Positions 34,504-46,771 of a DNA stretch of 64,000 nt are shown here, in pieces. The stretch's first letter is position 1. Every line of letters starts with the position of its first letter. The position numbers were made by a program, and so were the translations under genes. Source of the DNA: Alligator mississippiensis (lineage: Eukaryota > Chordata > Crocodylia > Alligatoridae). The stretch covers positions 49,887,434 through 49,951,433 of the forward strand of contig NC_081828.1 in assembly GCF_030867095.1 (NCBI RefSeq), given 5' to 3'. The notes below the pieces were generated by a model, which made no database searches, was not told the origin of the DNA, and was given only the letters and a program-made list of their open reading frames with translations.

Positions 34504-34780
34504 CTTGAGCCCTCGCCGCCTGGAAGGAGGGCGGAGGACGAGGACGGGGGCGGGGGCCGGGGCCGGGGCCGAGCGGCGCGGTGCGGTGCGGTGCGGTGCG
34601 GCGCCCCGGAGTCGGCGGCTGCCTTTGTTCGCAGGCTGCGGGCGGGCGCGGCGCGGAGGGCTCCGCTGGAGCAGCTCTGCCCCCGAGCCGGCTGCCAGCG
34701 CTGCTGCCTTCCTCCTCCCTTGCCTCCTCTCCCCCGCACGCACCCCCCCTCTGAATTGCAATGTGGTGGGTTGGTTCCCC
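34216..34780 (-). promoter_or_regulatory. ASTN1: CpG island and 5' leader/promoter region of ASTN1
   Basis: The island is very GC- and CpG-rich and covers the first coding exon and the sequence just upstream. It contains GGGGCC-type runs (about 34551-34570), a tandem GGTGC array (about 34573-34605) and C-rich boxes. The flanking DNA on both sides drops to ordinary composition. No TATA box is visible at a convincing distance, so transcription probably starts at several dispersed sites. The exact start site cannot be read from sequence. Confidence 0.75.
34570..34606. repeat. GC-rich pentanucleotide (GGTGC/GCACC) array in the ASTN1 5' leader
   Basis: Four consecutive GGTGC units sit between GCGGC flanks, just after three GGGGCC units, about 70-100 bases upstream of the ASTN1 start codon. 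Array length is probably polymorphic. Confidence 0.8.
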
Positions 34781-35864
34781 CTCCCCTGTTACACTTTGCA
34801 AGGCAACCCCTTCCCCCCCCCCAACAGCAACACCCCCCCAGGGGAGAATGAAAAGCTGGGCGCAGACTTTCCGGGAGTTGCAAGCCCAGGAGGGAGCTAA
34901 ACTAAATGACCTGGCCCTTTCCACCTGGTCCCGTCCAGCCCGACTTTCCTGTGATCACAGGTTTGGAAGACAAGGTTCTTTGGGTAAATCCAAATTCGGG
35001 GGAGTGAGTCCAAATTCTTTGACAAGTCACCGGTTTGGCAGGGAGCTCCACACAGCACTGGTTAACTAGTCACCTCTCCCCCCCGTCTCCTCTCCCCCGC
35101 AGCTCTTTCTGCTTCCCAGCTCCCTCCTTTGCATAAGGACCTGTCCCCCAGAAGTACTTGTGTACAGTTGCAAAAGCCTTGTTTGGAGGCCCTGTTGAAT
35201 GCATTTGCAACAATAAGGGGAGGAAATGCCTTGGGTTCTCCTGGAAGCGGTGGTGGTAGGCAGCTAGGAGTGAGCATGATAAGTGAGTGAAGTTTTGACC
35301 CAGCAGCACATCCGAGGCAGAGTGGCAGCTGACCTCTGACAAGGGATTGGGCCTGTGGCAGATGCCAAGCTGATGTCCCTGTCCCTGTCCCTGTCCCCAC
35401 CCTATCCAAACCCCTCTGGCATGAGTGGAGTTTGCCTGGCAGTGATGCAGAGTTTGGGCTCAATGATGTGAAAGGATCATTCAGATGAAATAAGGCAAAC
35501 CCAGGCATGCCAATGAAAGAACGGGGTATTAAGCAAATGACTGAAGCTAACTCATCTTTCCAAATGCTCTGGGAAGCGTATAAGGACAGATTCAACTCAT
35601 ACTCAAGGCAACAGAGAGATTTCCATTCCCTACAATGGAAATTGAAGTGAGCCCTTATTTCCTCTAGGGCTTGGCACAGTAACCCTGTTTAAGCAGCCGG
35701 CTGTTAAAAGAACACTAATGCAAGGGATATTTTTGATGTGCATGGCAACTGTGTTGGGTATTGTTCAGCAGACACATATCTAAGTAGATTTTTCCTCCTG
35801 CCTTAACTAAGAACAGGCTGCCTTTCATTGCATCTAAAGGAGAAGCATTCTTTATTTTAGGACT

Positions 35865-36165
35865 TGGGTAACATTTTCAAACATCTACATCCAATAAAAG
35901 GAGCCTAAGTCCTATTTTCAAGAGTGATTTTGACATTTGGGTCTAGATTTTCAAAGCTACAGAAATGCATAAAATGCAGATTTTCTAAAGCACCTTGGTA
36001 AATCAGGTGCCTAATTTCCCTTGTCAATAGGATTAGGCTCAGATTTTTTACATAATTGAAAGTCAATGGGCTTGCACTCCTAACTTAGTTGTCAAAATGG
36101 GACTTAGCTGAATAATTCACTTAGGCCTTGCCACGCTAAAAAGAGAAAGTCCTGCATATCTTTAA
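35865..36165. repeat. Dispersed 'gattttcaaa/ggtgcctaa' repeat
   Basis: Several words (gattttcaaagc, aatcaggtgcctaatttccc, gaaagtcaatgggcttg, aaatgggacttag) are arranged with partial dyad symmetry, as in the short palindrome at 19437. Likely an old MITE. No gene. Confidence 0.4.
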
Positions 36166-36370
36166 AAAATTGGGCCTTTGTGCTTCTGTGGCTTAGGTGC
36201 TTCTGTGATGAGTTGAGCTTGTTGAGTTTTCAGCTTGTGTGGCGAGTTGCTTTTGAAAGTACGTTTTAGGCTTTTATGTCATTTCAGAGCTTCTGAAAAT
36301 ATTACCTCTAAATGTATGTCTGTTCTTTAGAGGTGAGACCTGATGGTGTATTTTTCCTCCCCTATAAATG

Positions 36371-36800
36371 AATCATAGAAAATTAGGGTGGGAAGGGACC
36401 TGAGGAGGTCATCTAGTCCAAACCGTGCTCAAAGCAAGACCAACCCCAACTAGATCATTCCCGCCAGGCTTTGCTGAGCCGGGCCTTAAAAACCTCCAAG
36501 GATGGTGATTCTACCATCTCTCTAGGTAACCTGTTCCAGTGCTTCACCACTCTTAGTGAGAAAGTTTTTTCCTAATATACAATCTAAACCTCCCTGCTGC
36601 AACTTGAGACCATTACTTCCTTGTTCTGTCATCTGTCACTACTGAGAACAGCCTAGCTCCATCCTGTTTGGAACTACCCTTTCTGTAGATAAAGGCTGTT
36701 ATTAAATCCCTTCTCAGTCTTCTCTTTTGCAGACTAAATAAGCCCAGTTCTCTCAGCCTATCCTCAGAGGTCATGTGCCCTAGCCCCCTCACCACTGTTA
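36371..36800 (-). mobile_element. CR1 3' fragment, minus strand
   Basis: 'tcatagaaaattagggtggg' and 'aagggacctgaggaggtcat' are the complement of a CR1 3' end. The minus-strand frame 36810-36613 reads LGLFSLQKRRLRRDLITAF, the CR1 C-terminal block, before losing frame. Confidence 0.8.
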
Positions 36801-38406
36801 TTGCCTTCAATTACCAAGGCTTGAACTAACAACCATTCTGTACTCAACTCACCACGCAAGCACCTAAGCCACAGAAGAATACTACAGAAGAATAAATGAG
36901 TTATCTTTCACACACATATGGAGGTGCTACACTTACAAATTTGTATATACTGAAAGATATTATAAAATACTACTCTGAATTTGAAATCTAATTGAGGATT
37001 TACTTGTTTGGGGTTTGTTTTTTTTAATTTATTAAAATTAGATCCAAATACTTCACCTGTGTGTAGGTCTTCCTGCAAATGTTTGTGGTTTTAAAAGCAA
37101 ATGTTTCTATTTTTCTCTCCCTAGTATGAAAGGCTTACACAAGATAGAAGCAACTGAATACAGAGCAGGACATGGTAAAACTGATTATAGGCAACAGTTG
37201 TGTCTAAAGAAGTTTTTTTTTCTGTAGTATTTCCTACTAGTTCTGCACTTCATGCTCAGACATACTGTGTTGTGCAGCCACTGACCCTCAGGAAACTTCT
37301 CTGTCCAAGGAACTTCTAGACTGAGAATCCTCAGATACTCAGTAGCCTGGAGCCAATATATTTTAAAAGACTTTGAAATTAAATCTGTGATTGACAACTC
37401 TGTTCCACAGACACAAGGGAACTCCCTACTTTAAGGGGAGAGCTCCTTTGTGCAGGAGATGAAGCTGTCTCAGGGGTTGGGCACAAACTACAGAACTACC
37501 TGCCTCAAGGCTGAAGGGTCACCCCAGACCTCATCCATCCCCTTCTGCTTCAAGAACAAGGAATACATCTTCAGCCTACCTTCTCCAACAGAAACACAGA
37601 GCAATGAACCCCTTTAAAAAGAACAACCCTCACATGGCTGAAATCAGATCCTATGGTCATACGGGCAGTATAAAAACCACTAGAGACTACACTGGAAAGC
37701 TCTTCTTGTGGCAGTCGTTGATGAAGCTCTAGTGTAGACCAGGCTCCAAAACTTTTGCTGGCACTTTGCATGATCTGCTACCTGAACTGCATAGGACACA
37801 TCTCTACTGCATATTGCTTAAAAGACTAGCATCTGTCAATGCCTTGTCTAAACTAGTGGGAACTAGTGTTCCCGCTGCTATTAAGGGGAAGATGGACACA
37901 GTAGCAAAAGCAGGTACTGTAATTTTAGGAGCAAGATCCTAGTATATACTAGGGCCAACATTCTACTGAGCACACAAAGTGAACAGAGTAAAACCAGTGT
38001 TTTTCTCTAATCTCTGTTATGATTTATAATAATTCTAGCTGCTACCTATAACCATACAGTTAAATAATAAAACAATAACACAATTCTGGACAAAAATGTC
38101 ATGCTAAATAGATACTGTCAACCCAAAGCTTCTGAGCTGACTGAAGTCAATGGCAAGACCCTGAAATTGCTTACCCTGATAATGCAAGGAAGTAGAGGGT
38201 TTATTATTATTTTGAGATGTCAATATTAAAATAATTAGGATTTCTATGGGATTTATATTTTATTTTATTTTGCATTTCCCCTGTTCATATCTGTTCATTT
38301 TTGTTTTTTCAGAAAATTGAATTTAGAGGGAAAAGGTAACATTTTCAAGAAAAAGTGATTTTTTTTCCTCCCCTTTTGACATAACCAGAATTATTAGAAC
38401 ATCTGA

Positions 38407-39616
38407 CAAGGTTCTTTGGGTGAATCTGATATCTTTTATTAGACCAACTTACATAGTTGGAAAACAATTATTAAGCAAGCTTTCGGGTTCAAAAACCCTT
38501 CGTCAGGCTAAGGAAGTTTCAGCAGTTGGTGTGTGCTCTTCCTGGATGGAATGGAAAGTAAAGAAGCCAGCGGCTGGGCTGGTATGCATACAAGACAGGT
38601 AGTCAGTGAAAATGTAGATTGAGGAGTCAATGGGTGAGAGACAGACTGGGGAGGGGGGAAGAGAGAGAAGGGGGATGAATAGTGGAGAGATACCTGGGGA
38701 GTCAGATGTCAGGCAGATTATAATTTGTCATAAATCCAATGTCTATATTTAGTCCATGATTTTTAGTATCCAGGAGGTTGATGAAGTGGAGTTCATAGGC
38801 TCTTCTCTGGGAAGTGTTGTGTAAGTTTCCTTTGAGGATCAGGACTGAGAGATTGGAGAGAGAGTGGCCCTCCTGTGAGAAATGTGCCCCCACAGGTAAT
38901 TGGGTATTTCTGTCTTTGATAGATTTCCGGTGTGCGTTCATTCTGGTGCGCAGTTGTTGTTTGGTCTCCTACGTATTTTCCATCAGGGCATTTGGTGCAT
39001 TAGATGAGATATATTACATTTCTGGAGGTGCAGCTGTAAGATCCGGGAATGCTAATGGCTCTGTTGTGGGGTGTAGTAATAGTGGGGGTGGTGGAGATGT
39101 GTTGGCAGGTTTTGCATTTCTTGCCATGGCATTGTCTGGATCCTTTTGGTGTGTTCTGGGCTTGAGGAAGTTTGCTTCTGGAGCCTATGAACTCCACTTC
39201 ATCAACCTCCTGGATACTAAAAATCATAGACTAAATATAGACATTGGATTTATGACACATTATAACCTGCCTGACATCTGACTCCCCAGGTATCTTTCCA
39301 CTTTCATCCCCCTTCTCTCCCTCCCCTCTCCCCAGCCTGTCTCTCACCCATTGACTCCTCAATCTACATTTTCACTGACTACCTGTCTTGTATGCATACC
39401 AGCCCAGCCGCTGGCTTCTTTACTTTTCATTCCATCCAGGAAGAGCACATACCAGCTGCTGAAACTTCCTTAGCTTGACGAAGGGTTTTTGAACCCGAAA
39501 GCTTGCTTAATAATTGTTTTCCAGCTATTTAAGTTGGTCTAATAAAAGATATCAGATTCACCCAAAGAACCTTGTCTGCCTATGTCCTTCGACCAACACG
39601 GCTACAACCTACACCC
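38407..39616 (-). mobile_element. Penelope-like retroelement 3' region as a complete inverted dimer
   Basis: The minus-strand reading carries the C-terminal part of a Penelope-like element. A Cys/His-rich block reads CHGKKCKTCQHI (39227-39000). The GIY-YIG-type endonuclease core follows as VIYLI and then PDGKYVG, with an intervening stop. Downstream is AHRKSIKDRNTQLPVGAHF, then YELHFINLLDTKNHGLNIDI (38941-38702). A stop after VIYLI and a frameshift after KYVG show it is dead. Sequence 38407-38803 is repeated as its reverse complement at 39178-39577 (arms about 400 bp), so the same LLDTKNHRLNIDIGFMT peptide can be read on the plus strand. A perfect 13-bp duplication, ttagaacatctga, flanks the whole at 38394-38406 and 39617-39629. 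Confidence 0.88.
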
Positions 39617-39629
39617 TTAGAACATCTGA

Positions 39630-42600
39630 GGTGTTTATAACTGTACAATTTTTCCATAGGCACGCATACTGTTCCGCGCTATGTTTAATTACAACATAAT
39701 CCTGCAAACATTTAAAACATGCCCGCTTTTAAGGAGACAGTCACATTCCATTGGAGTCAACATAAGCAAAGGGAAGCCTGGCTTACATTTGAAAGGCATA
39801 ACTGTCAGCTACTGGTTTAATTTTTAGCCAAACAGTGGTACTGGCACAACATCTAGTGTAGATGCATCTGTGCCAGTATAAAGGTGCCTTATACCAATAT
39901 AGATATTCATTGTCTCGTGTAGGAAATAGCTATCAGTGTAAAGCATTTTGGTACAGCTATAGCTGCATTCACATCCTGGAGTTTGAGATCATTTAAATTA
40001 TACCAATAGAGTTACAGCTAGAGTTTCTAGTATAAAAATCATCAGGTGCATGAGTGCTGGTCAGATCAGGCCTCAGTCAGTTTTGCATTTGTTTATGTGG
40101 TTCTTTCACACAGCAAGAGAAAAAAGAAAAAGCAGTGCACAAAACAGGTAAATGTAATGGTAAGAAGACAAATGTTGGCCAGGAACTGAGGGGTAGGTGT
40201 GATTCACGAAACAACTTTTAACTCCTGTTTTGAAATTGATTGGCTTTCCAACTGGTGGTGTTTCTTTAATATATAACAACATGGGTTTTTTTTTTAAAAA
40301 CAGAACAATACACTTTATATAATGACATGAATAATAAATACAACTAAATAGATCATTTAAAATAAAGCAGGGAAGAATACAACAGCAAATCCTGCACTCA
40401 CTTATCCCCGAGTAACTCCCAGTGCTGATTGCTGGAAACTATACATTTGACATCTGCATTCCCAGCCACATTAATCATTTAAATGAAATCAGCTGTATAA
40501 TTTTACAAAAAAAACAATTCTTTTAAAACAAAAAAGCCTTTGCTGCTATCACTTATGTGCATGTGATGTTAACAAAACCATGTATTTGGCACAGTTGAGA
40601 GACTGCAATTGAGAGGAAAATGTAGCCCCTTGTGTTTTGATTATGTTGTTGACTGCTTTGGTTTTACATGGATTATTATTTATTGGAGGTGAGGACATCA
40701 GTGGGCTTTACTAGGATGTAAATGACAGCAACATGTGACCCTATTCTATCTCTGGGAACTGATTTTCAGGTGGGGTAAACTGTCATAGCATCTTGGAGCA
40801 ATTTACACCAGCCCAAGCTATAACAATTTACTGCTGATGATCTGCCCTCATGATATTCTGAGCAATTAATGATGGTGAAATACTGACAAGAGCAAGCAAG
40901 TTTGGTCTGAATGCTGCAATAGGAAATGGAAGGCTTTGCTTATTACTTAAATAAACCTCAGTGCATGAAGGCGTAACTCACCTAAAGTAATAAAGTCATG
41001 CTGGATTTGGCCATTACAGGCACCTTCCCAGCAAAACCTAGCTAAGGTGGCCAGTTAATACCAACACCAGTGGAACTGTTCCAGTCCTGAAGTGCTCCAG
41101 ATATAACCAGCTGTGGCACAGAACAAATTCAGTGTAGCTGCTTTTGGTTAGAAGCTCTTCTGGCATAGCAGTAACAGTGGCTAGGTCTCATCTATAGATC
41201 TCAGAATCTTTCCAAGAGAAGGGGAGTAGCATTATCCCCATTTTCCCAATAGGGAAACAGGAATGGATAGGACTTATTGCTTGGCCATATAACCAGTTAT
41301 GAATAGATTCAAGACCCTCTGCTCTTTGGGACCCAATGGTTTACCTAGCTCCAGGAAGATATTTTCAGTAAGGAAATCTGTGGAGGAAGGTTCCCCTGAA
41401 AGAAAAGGCAAAGGGCTAGAAGGAGGGAGCCTGGGAGATGGGACAAGGGAGGCTGTTCCAAGCATAAGTCATACCCTGAAAACTAGTTGTGGGAGGACAT
41501 CCAAGATAGACATTCATTAATCCCACACAATTTAAGTTTCTTGCTCTATTATTCCCCTTGTATCCTTCTAGTTATATCCCACAGATGGGGAGGATAAAAG
41601 GTATGAATAGTTGGTCCTCGTATTATTCTGTGACTTGTTACCTTCACTGCTCTACAAGGGCACGGAGTTCTGTGCAAAATGGAACCAAAACCTTAGCAAG
41701 GTGAATGTGCAGAGCCCTTGTCCCCAAGAGCTTCCAAGCTGAGCCAGGGGTTTGTAACAAAGGCAGTAGGGCTGCTTTCTTCCAGGCCAAATGGCCCCTG
41801 GACTAATACACAGAAAATGTTCAACTAATAAGCATCCCCAGGCCTTCTTCAGCCTGGTCATAGGATGTTGTCCTATATCATGTGCCTTGTTTATAGGGGA
41901 AAACTGTCTGGAGTCAGTAATATGAAATCTCATTTCAAAGATTGTTATTTAAAACATATCTTTCCCAAGAAGCAACAACAAAGGAGCTGGGGAAATTGTT
42001 AATGTCCATCAGTCCTTTTTCTACATATATGTGCATCTGTTTGTGTGTGTCTGGTTTTTCTACATAGGGGGTGTGTGCGTGTATGTGTGTGTGTGTGCAT
42101 GCAATAACTCAGTTTCTTCCGTATAAACTGGAGTCACTGTTGCTCAGGGTGACTGTCACTATGTTTCAATGGGCAACTTTGCCCAGTGTGATTTGGTAGA
42201 GCAATGGCTCAGTGACGTTTGCTCTAAAAATGCCCTGCAAGCTTTGTTCAGTGTAACAGTTTTGCTGTGAGCAAGATGGGCCCCTGCATTTTCTGGACAC
42301 TTGTCCTAGGAGGAGTTTTGGGTCACAGAGGAGCCTTCTTTGTGGGATCAGGGTCTAAGGGACACACTCACTGCAGGAATTTGGCAGAACCTTCTTTCAC
42401 TGTAGTTTTGTATACAATAGGAATACCCTGTGAAATCCAGAGCCAGGTGGTGAAAGATGAGGGGTCAGGGGATAAACATGCAATCTAAAATTATTCAAGG
42501 TTTGTAGCTCCCTTGGCTGTTGTAGCATGAAGGACAAAGACCCACATCCTTCACAGAATAAGTCCAGGAGAGCTGGCTGTAACTTAAGGGTGCAAGAGCA

Positions 42601-42650
42601 AGCTATCCCAATGTAGCAGAAGAATGAAAAGTACAACAGAAGGCCAGCCT
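39630..42650. other. AT-rich intergenic sequence, nothing recognised
   Basis: No repeat family, exon or simple repeat apart from a poly-T (about 40287) and the GT microsatellite. Suitable for conserved non-coding element comparison. Confidence 0.3.
42050..42103. repeat. GT-rich microsatellite
   Basis: 'gtgtgtgcgtgtatgtgtgt' and neighbouring GT units. Short and impure. Confidence 0.7.
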
Positions 42651-43560
42651 GGCTAGACAACTATCTCTTTAATGAGCTGAAACTCAAGAAGGAATCCTAT
42701 AAAAAAGTAGAAACTTTGTTATAGTACTAGGGAAGAGTTATAAGAGAATTCAATAGGCATATAGAAAAATAATTATGAAGGCCAAGGCACAATTTGAGGT
42801 GCAGCTGGCTAGGGACATAAAAGGCAATAAACATGATTCTACAAGTATGCCAAAATAAGAGGAGCACCAGAGAACCAGAGGTCCCTTATGGAATGCGTAA
42901 GGCAAGTCCAGTTATGGATGATGCAGTGAAGGCTGAAGTATTTAATGCCTTTCTTAATTTGTCTTTGCAAACAGGGTCAGCTACCAGATGATAAGTGCAG
43001 TTGGCAACAGAGATAGGGAAGGAGACAGACTATAATATAACAGGTTTGGGATTACTTAGAGAAGCAGATGCTTTCAAATCAGCAGGGCCAGATGGGATGC
43101 ACCCTAGAGTACTGAAGGAATTGACTGAAGGCTATCCCCTTTGAGAACTTGTGGAGGTTGGGTGATTGAATGATTTGAAAAAGTCAAATACAGTGACCAT
43201 CTTTAAGAAAGGGAAGAAGAAGGATCCTAGGGATTACAGATGAGTCAACCTGAACCCCATACCTGGTAAAATCATGGAGCAGGTCTTCAAGGAATCTACT
43301 GTGAAACATCTGGAGGAGAACAAGGTGATCAAGAACAGCCAGGATAGATTCACCAAGTCATGACTGACCAACCTGATTTTTTCCTATGACAAGATGACAT
43401 ATTGTGGATGGGGAAAGAGCAGTGGATGTGATATACCTTGAATTTAGCAAGGCTTTTGACACAGTTTCTTATGACATTCTCATTAACAAGCGAAGGAAAT
43501 ATAGACAAAATGAAAGTACTGTAAGGTGGACAGATAACTGGTAGGATCAGCATACTCAAA

Positions 43561-44138
43561 GGGCATGTTTACATGTACATTTACACTGTCTTAAATTTAC
43601 TGCACAGTAAATTACTGAGCAGTAAGTGGGAATAGGCCGGCGTCTACACATGCAGATGACCTAGGACTAAATTTAGTCCCAGTTTAGAGCAGCCTGCCAT
43701 GTGCCCCTGTGGCCACCAGAGGGAGCTCAAACCTCCAGCCACATGGCTGCTAGCACTTGGAACTAACTTTAGTCCCAAATTGAAGCCAAAGACAGCTTCC
43801 AGCACTTCGGACTAACTTTAGTCCCAAATTGAAGCCAGGAGAGGCAGCCAGCCAAGAGCCCTGGGGCTGAGCTCAGGCTGGCCCCTTAGTGGTTGGGCAG
43901 ACTCAGCGGTGTGGCCCCCTGGATTACTGCACAGTAATGCATCTACACATGCATTACTGCTTAATAACTAATTGGGTGTAAATTTGATACCTGTGTGATG
44001 CAGGTATCAAATTTATGTTCAAGTCAGTGTAAGTCACCATATGTACTGAGTAGTACGGGCATGCATGTGTAGACGTATGCCTGTACTGTGCAGTAATTTC
44101 AATTACTGAGCAGTAAATGCGCACATATAGATGTGCCC
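43561..44138. mobile_element. Harbinger-like MITE inserted into CR1, with a 3-bp duplication
   Basis: The ends are 'gggcatgtttacatgtacat' and the inverted 'gcgcacatatagatgtgccc'. Inner symmetric words include 'attactgagcagtaa' on both sides and the palindrome 'gactaaatttagtcc'. Removing the element and one AAA restores ACT CAA AGA GTA GTT, the T-Q-R-V-V of CR1 RT, so the empty site is in frame and the duplication is AAA. Three-base duplications and GGGC ends suggest PIF/Harbinger MITEs. The superfamily name is inferred. Confidence 0.8.
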
Positions 44139-44516
44139 AAAGAGTAGTTACCAATGGCTCAATGTCTACTTGGGAGGACATATCAAGGGGTGTTCCCCTG
44201 GGGTCTGTCCTGGGTCTGGTATTGTTTAATATCTTCATTAAAAATTTGGACTGTGGGATTGAGTACCTGCTTAGCTAATTCGTGGACAACACCAAGTCAG
44301 ATGGAGCTGCATACACTCAGGGGAGGGACATGGCCAGGATCAAGAATGACTTGCACAGATTGGAGGAATAGTCCACAATCAGTCAAATGAGATTCAGTAA
44401 GGACAAGTTCAAATTCCTGCACTTGGGACAGAATAATCACATGCACAAACAGAGATTGAGGAATGATGGGCTAGGCTTCAGTATTGCAAAGAGGGACCCA
44501 AGGTTTACAGTTGACT

Positions 44517-45050
44517 GGGGGTTTTCAACCTTTTAAAATAGGTGTACCCCCAGTGGCCGGATGCAGAGTGGTGGAGGAAGGGGGGGGGGGTGCGTGGCTG
44601 GATGCAGAGCGGCAGCAGCGTGGGTTGGTGGGTGGCAAGCTCTCTCCCCCGCCTGCTTCCCACAGAGGGGAGCTGCTGCCCTCGCTTCCCCCCCCCCAGG
44701 GACTAAATTTAGTCCAAGGCTGGCAATGAATAGGGAGTGCATGCAGGTGTATGTGCACCCCCAGAGCTTGGTGGTGCACCCCCTGCCACTTGCCACCCGC
44801 CCCCCACCCTACCATGGACATCACTGGCAGTGTCTGCAGGTGGTCACCAATCGCCACCAGCCGCCGCTGCCAGCAGCATCTGCAGGGGGTTGCCAACCAC
44901 TGGTTGGCGCTCGCCACCCCCCCCTGCCAACAGAGCTGTGGCTGCCTGTGGGAGCTCACCACTTGCCACCACTATGCTCCCACCATTGACAGCACCACCA
45001 CCACCTGTGGGAGCTCACTGTGTCCCCCTCAGCCTCCGGGGGCATGTGCG
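44517..45050. mobile_element. Unclassified GC-rich insertion in CR1
   Basis: CR1 protein similarity stops after 'ttgactggg' (44519) and resumes at 'caacagcatactgggttgta' (45060). The block between begins 'gggggttttcaacctttt', reminiscent of hAT ends, and contains G-runs, 'ccgccgctgccagcagcatc' and 'gtgcaccccc' words similar to the GC-rich foldbacks elsewhere. No matching right end was found. Long frames in it are composition artefacts. Confidence 0.45.
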
Positions 45051-46279
45051 TTCATGTCCAACAGCATACTGGGTTGTATTAACATTAGCGTCACTTGCAA
45101 ACCAAGGGAAATGATTCTTCTACGCTATTCAGCACTGGTGAGGCCTCACCTAGAGTATTTCATCCAGTTTTGGGCCTCACACTTCAAGAAGGGTGTGGAC
45201 AATTTGGAAAGAAACCAGCACAGAGCAACAAAAATTATTAGAGGCCTGGGAGGCAAGACATATCAGGAAAGCCTGAAAGAACTAAGGTTATTAGTCTGGA
45301 GAAGAGAAGGCTGAGAGGGGATTTGGCAATTTCTACACAACCCTGACCCAGAGCACCGAGTCCCTTGAAGAGCCTTGGACTGAACTCAAGGCTGTGTTGA
45401 CTAGGGTGGCAGACAGGGACTTTTGCCTGCAGTGGGAGTACTGGCTTCCTGAGAACAGTCAGTAGCTTCCAAGGTCAGTACAGGCTCAAGGACAGGAAGG
45501 GAAGAACTAAGAAAAGGGAGGACTAAGAACCAACTTTCCTATTTTCACCCTTCATTCTGAACATCTGGCACTCCTGAGCCCCTTGTTAATCCTGATGTCT
45601 AATTCCTTGATGTTTCCCTAAACCTCTGAATCCTTTCTGTTCTCAGCCACTTCACAGAATAATCTCTGAAGCTGTGCTTTCTTCTGCTGGAGAAGCCTAA
45701 CCCAGTTCACCCACAGGCTGTCCTGGGAGTCCTCAGCTATACTTTTGTGAGGCAGACAGGGGAGTGCGAAAGCTCCCCACAGCTCTGTATCAACTGGACA
45801 CAGTCCAGTGCTCCCCACAACTAGTCCATACCTATCCCAAGATGCTGCCTGCTTGGCTCCGATCCCCTTCAAGTACCTCCCACTGGACTCAGGCTCCCCT
45901 CTGTAACATCTTCATTGTCTTTGCTGCTTCACTGAATAACTAAATCCCCCTCAGTCAAAGTCCTGCTCTCACCAACTCTTTCCCAGCACGCTCCCTTTTT
46001 CTTTCCCTCTTGGGATCCTCAGCCACAACACCTGTATTGCAGAAACAAGAGAGGTTCCTGTTCTGATCACCATTTTGCATTTTTTCCCTTTTAAAAGACA
46101 TTGAGGGACCTGATCCTAAGACGCACTGAGCACCTGCAGCTCCCAGCTGTTTCAGTGGCAGTTGAGGGGTGCTCAGCAGCACTCAGATCAGGCCAAATAT
46201 TTCAGGAGCTTGATGTTTTTACCTCCTCCAACCCCCACCCAGCCCCAGCTCTTGCTTGAGGAGATGAGACATAGAAAGA

Positions 46280-46296
46280 GGGAGGGGTGTGTGTAA

Positions 46297-46330
<34 letters not shown>

Positions 46331-46723
46331 AAGAGAGACGGGGGGGAAGAGATTTTGTGTGTATATGTGTATGAGAGAGTGAGTAAATGAGTGTGCGTGT
46401 GTGTGTGTGTGTAAGAGAAATATTTTGTGTATGCATCTGCTGATTTTGTGCATGTGTATTTAAGGGAGACAGATTTTGGTATATGTATGAAAAACTGTGT
46501 GCGAGACAGACATTTTGTGCCTATGTATGTGAGACAGCCTAGATTTTGTGTGCGAGAGATCCTTCTTGTGTGTGTGAGATACAGGGATTATGTCTGTATG
46601 TGTATGTCAGTGAGAGAGAGAGAGAGAGGGATTGTGGCAGGTACATATGAGAGAAACAGGCAGATTTTGTGTGTACATGTGTATAAGAGAGACAGATTGT
46701 GTGCAAGAGATGGGGATGGAGGC

Positions 46724-46771
<48 letters not shown>

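Larger units (their letters stand above)
42680..45340 (+). pseudogene. Old CR1 LINE with two insertions
   Basis: RT landmarks are recognisable in decayed form: 'tcaaatcagcagggccagat' (FKSAGPD, 43076), 'ggattacagatgagtcaacc' (YR.VNL), 'atttagcaaggcttttgaca' (KAFDTV, 43441) and 'gggtctgtcctgggtctggt' (GSVLG, 44199). The catalytic FADD region has decayed to 'ttcgtggacaacaccaag'. The C-terminal 'tcagcactggtgaggcctca' and VRPHLEYFIQFWASHF follow at 45128. Insertions at 43561-44138 and about 44517-45050 split it. Confidence 0.75.

Noticed and set aside
36613-36810. 65-codon minus-strand frame as a small gene
   Set aside because: It is the CR1 C-terminal block (LFSLQKRRLRRDLI) in a 3' fragment.
38814-39281. 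155-codon plus-strand frame as a gene
   Set aside because: Its first part is antisense to the Penelope-like element, and its last part is the inverted arm of the same element.
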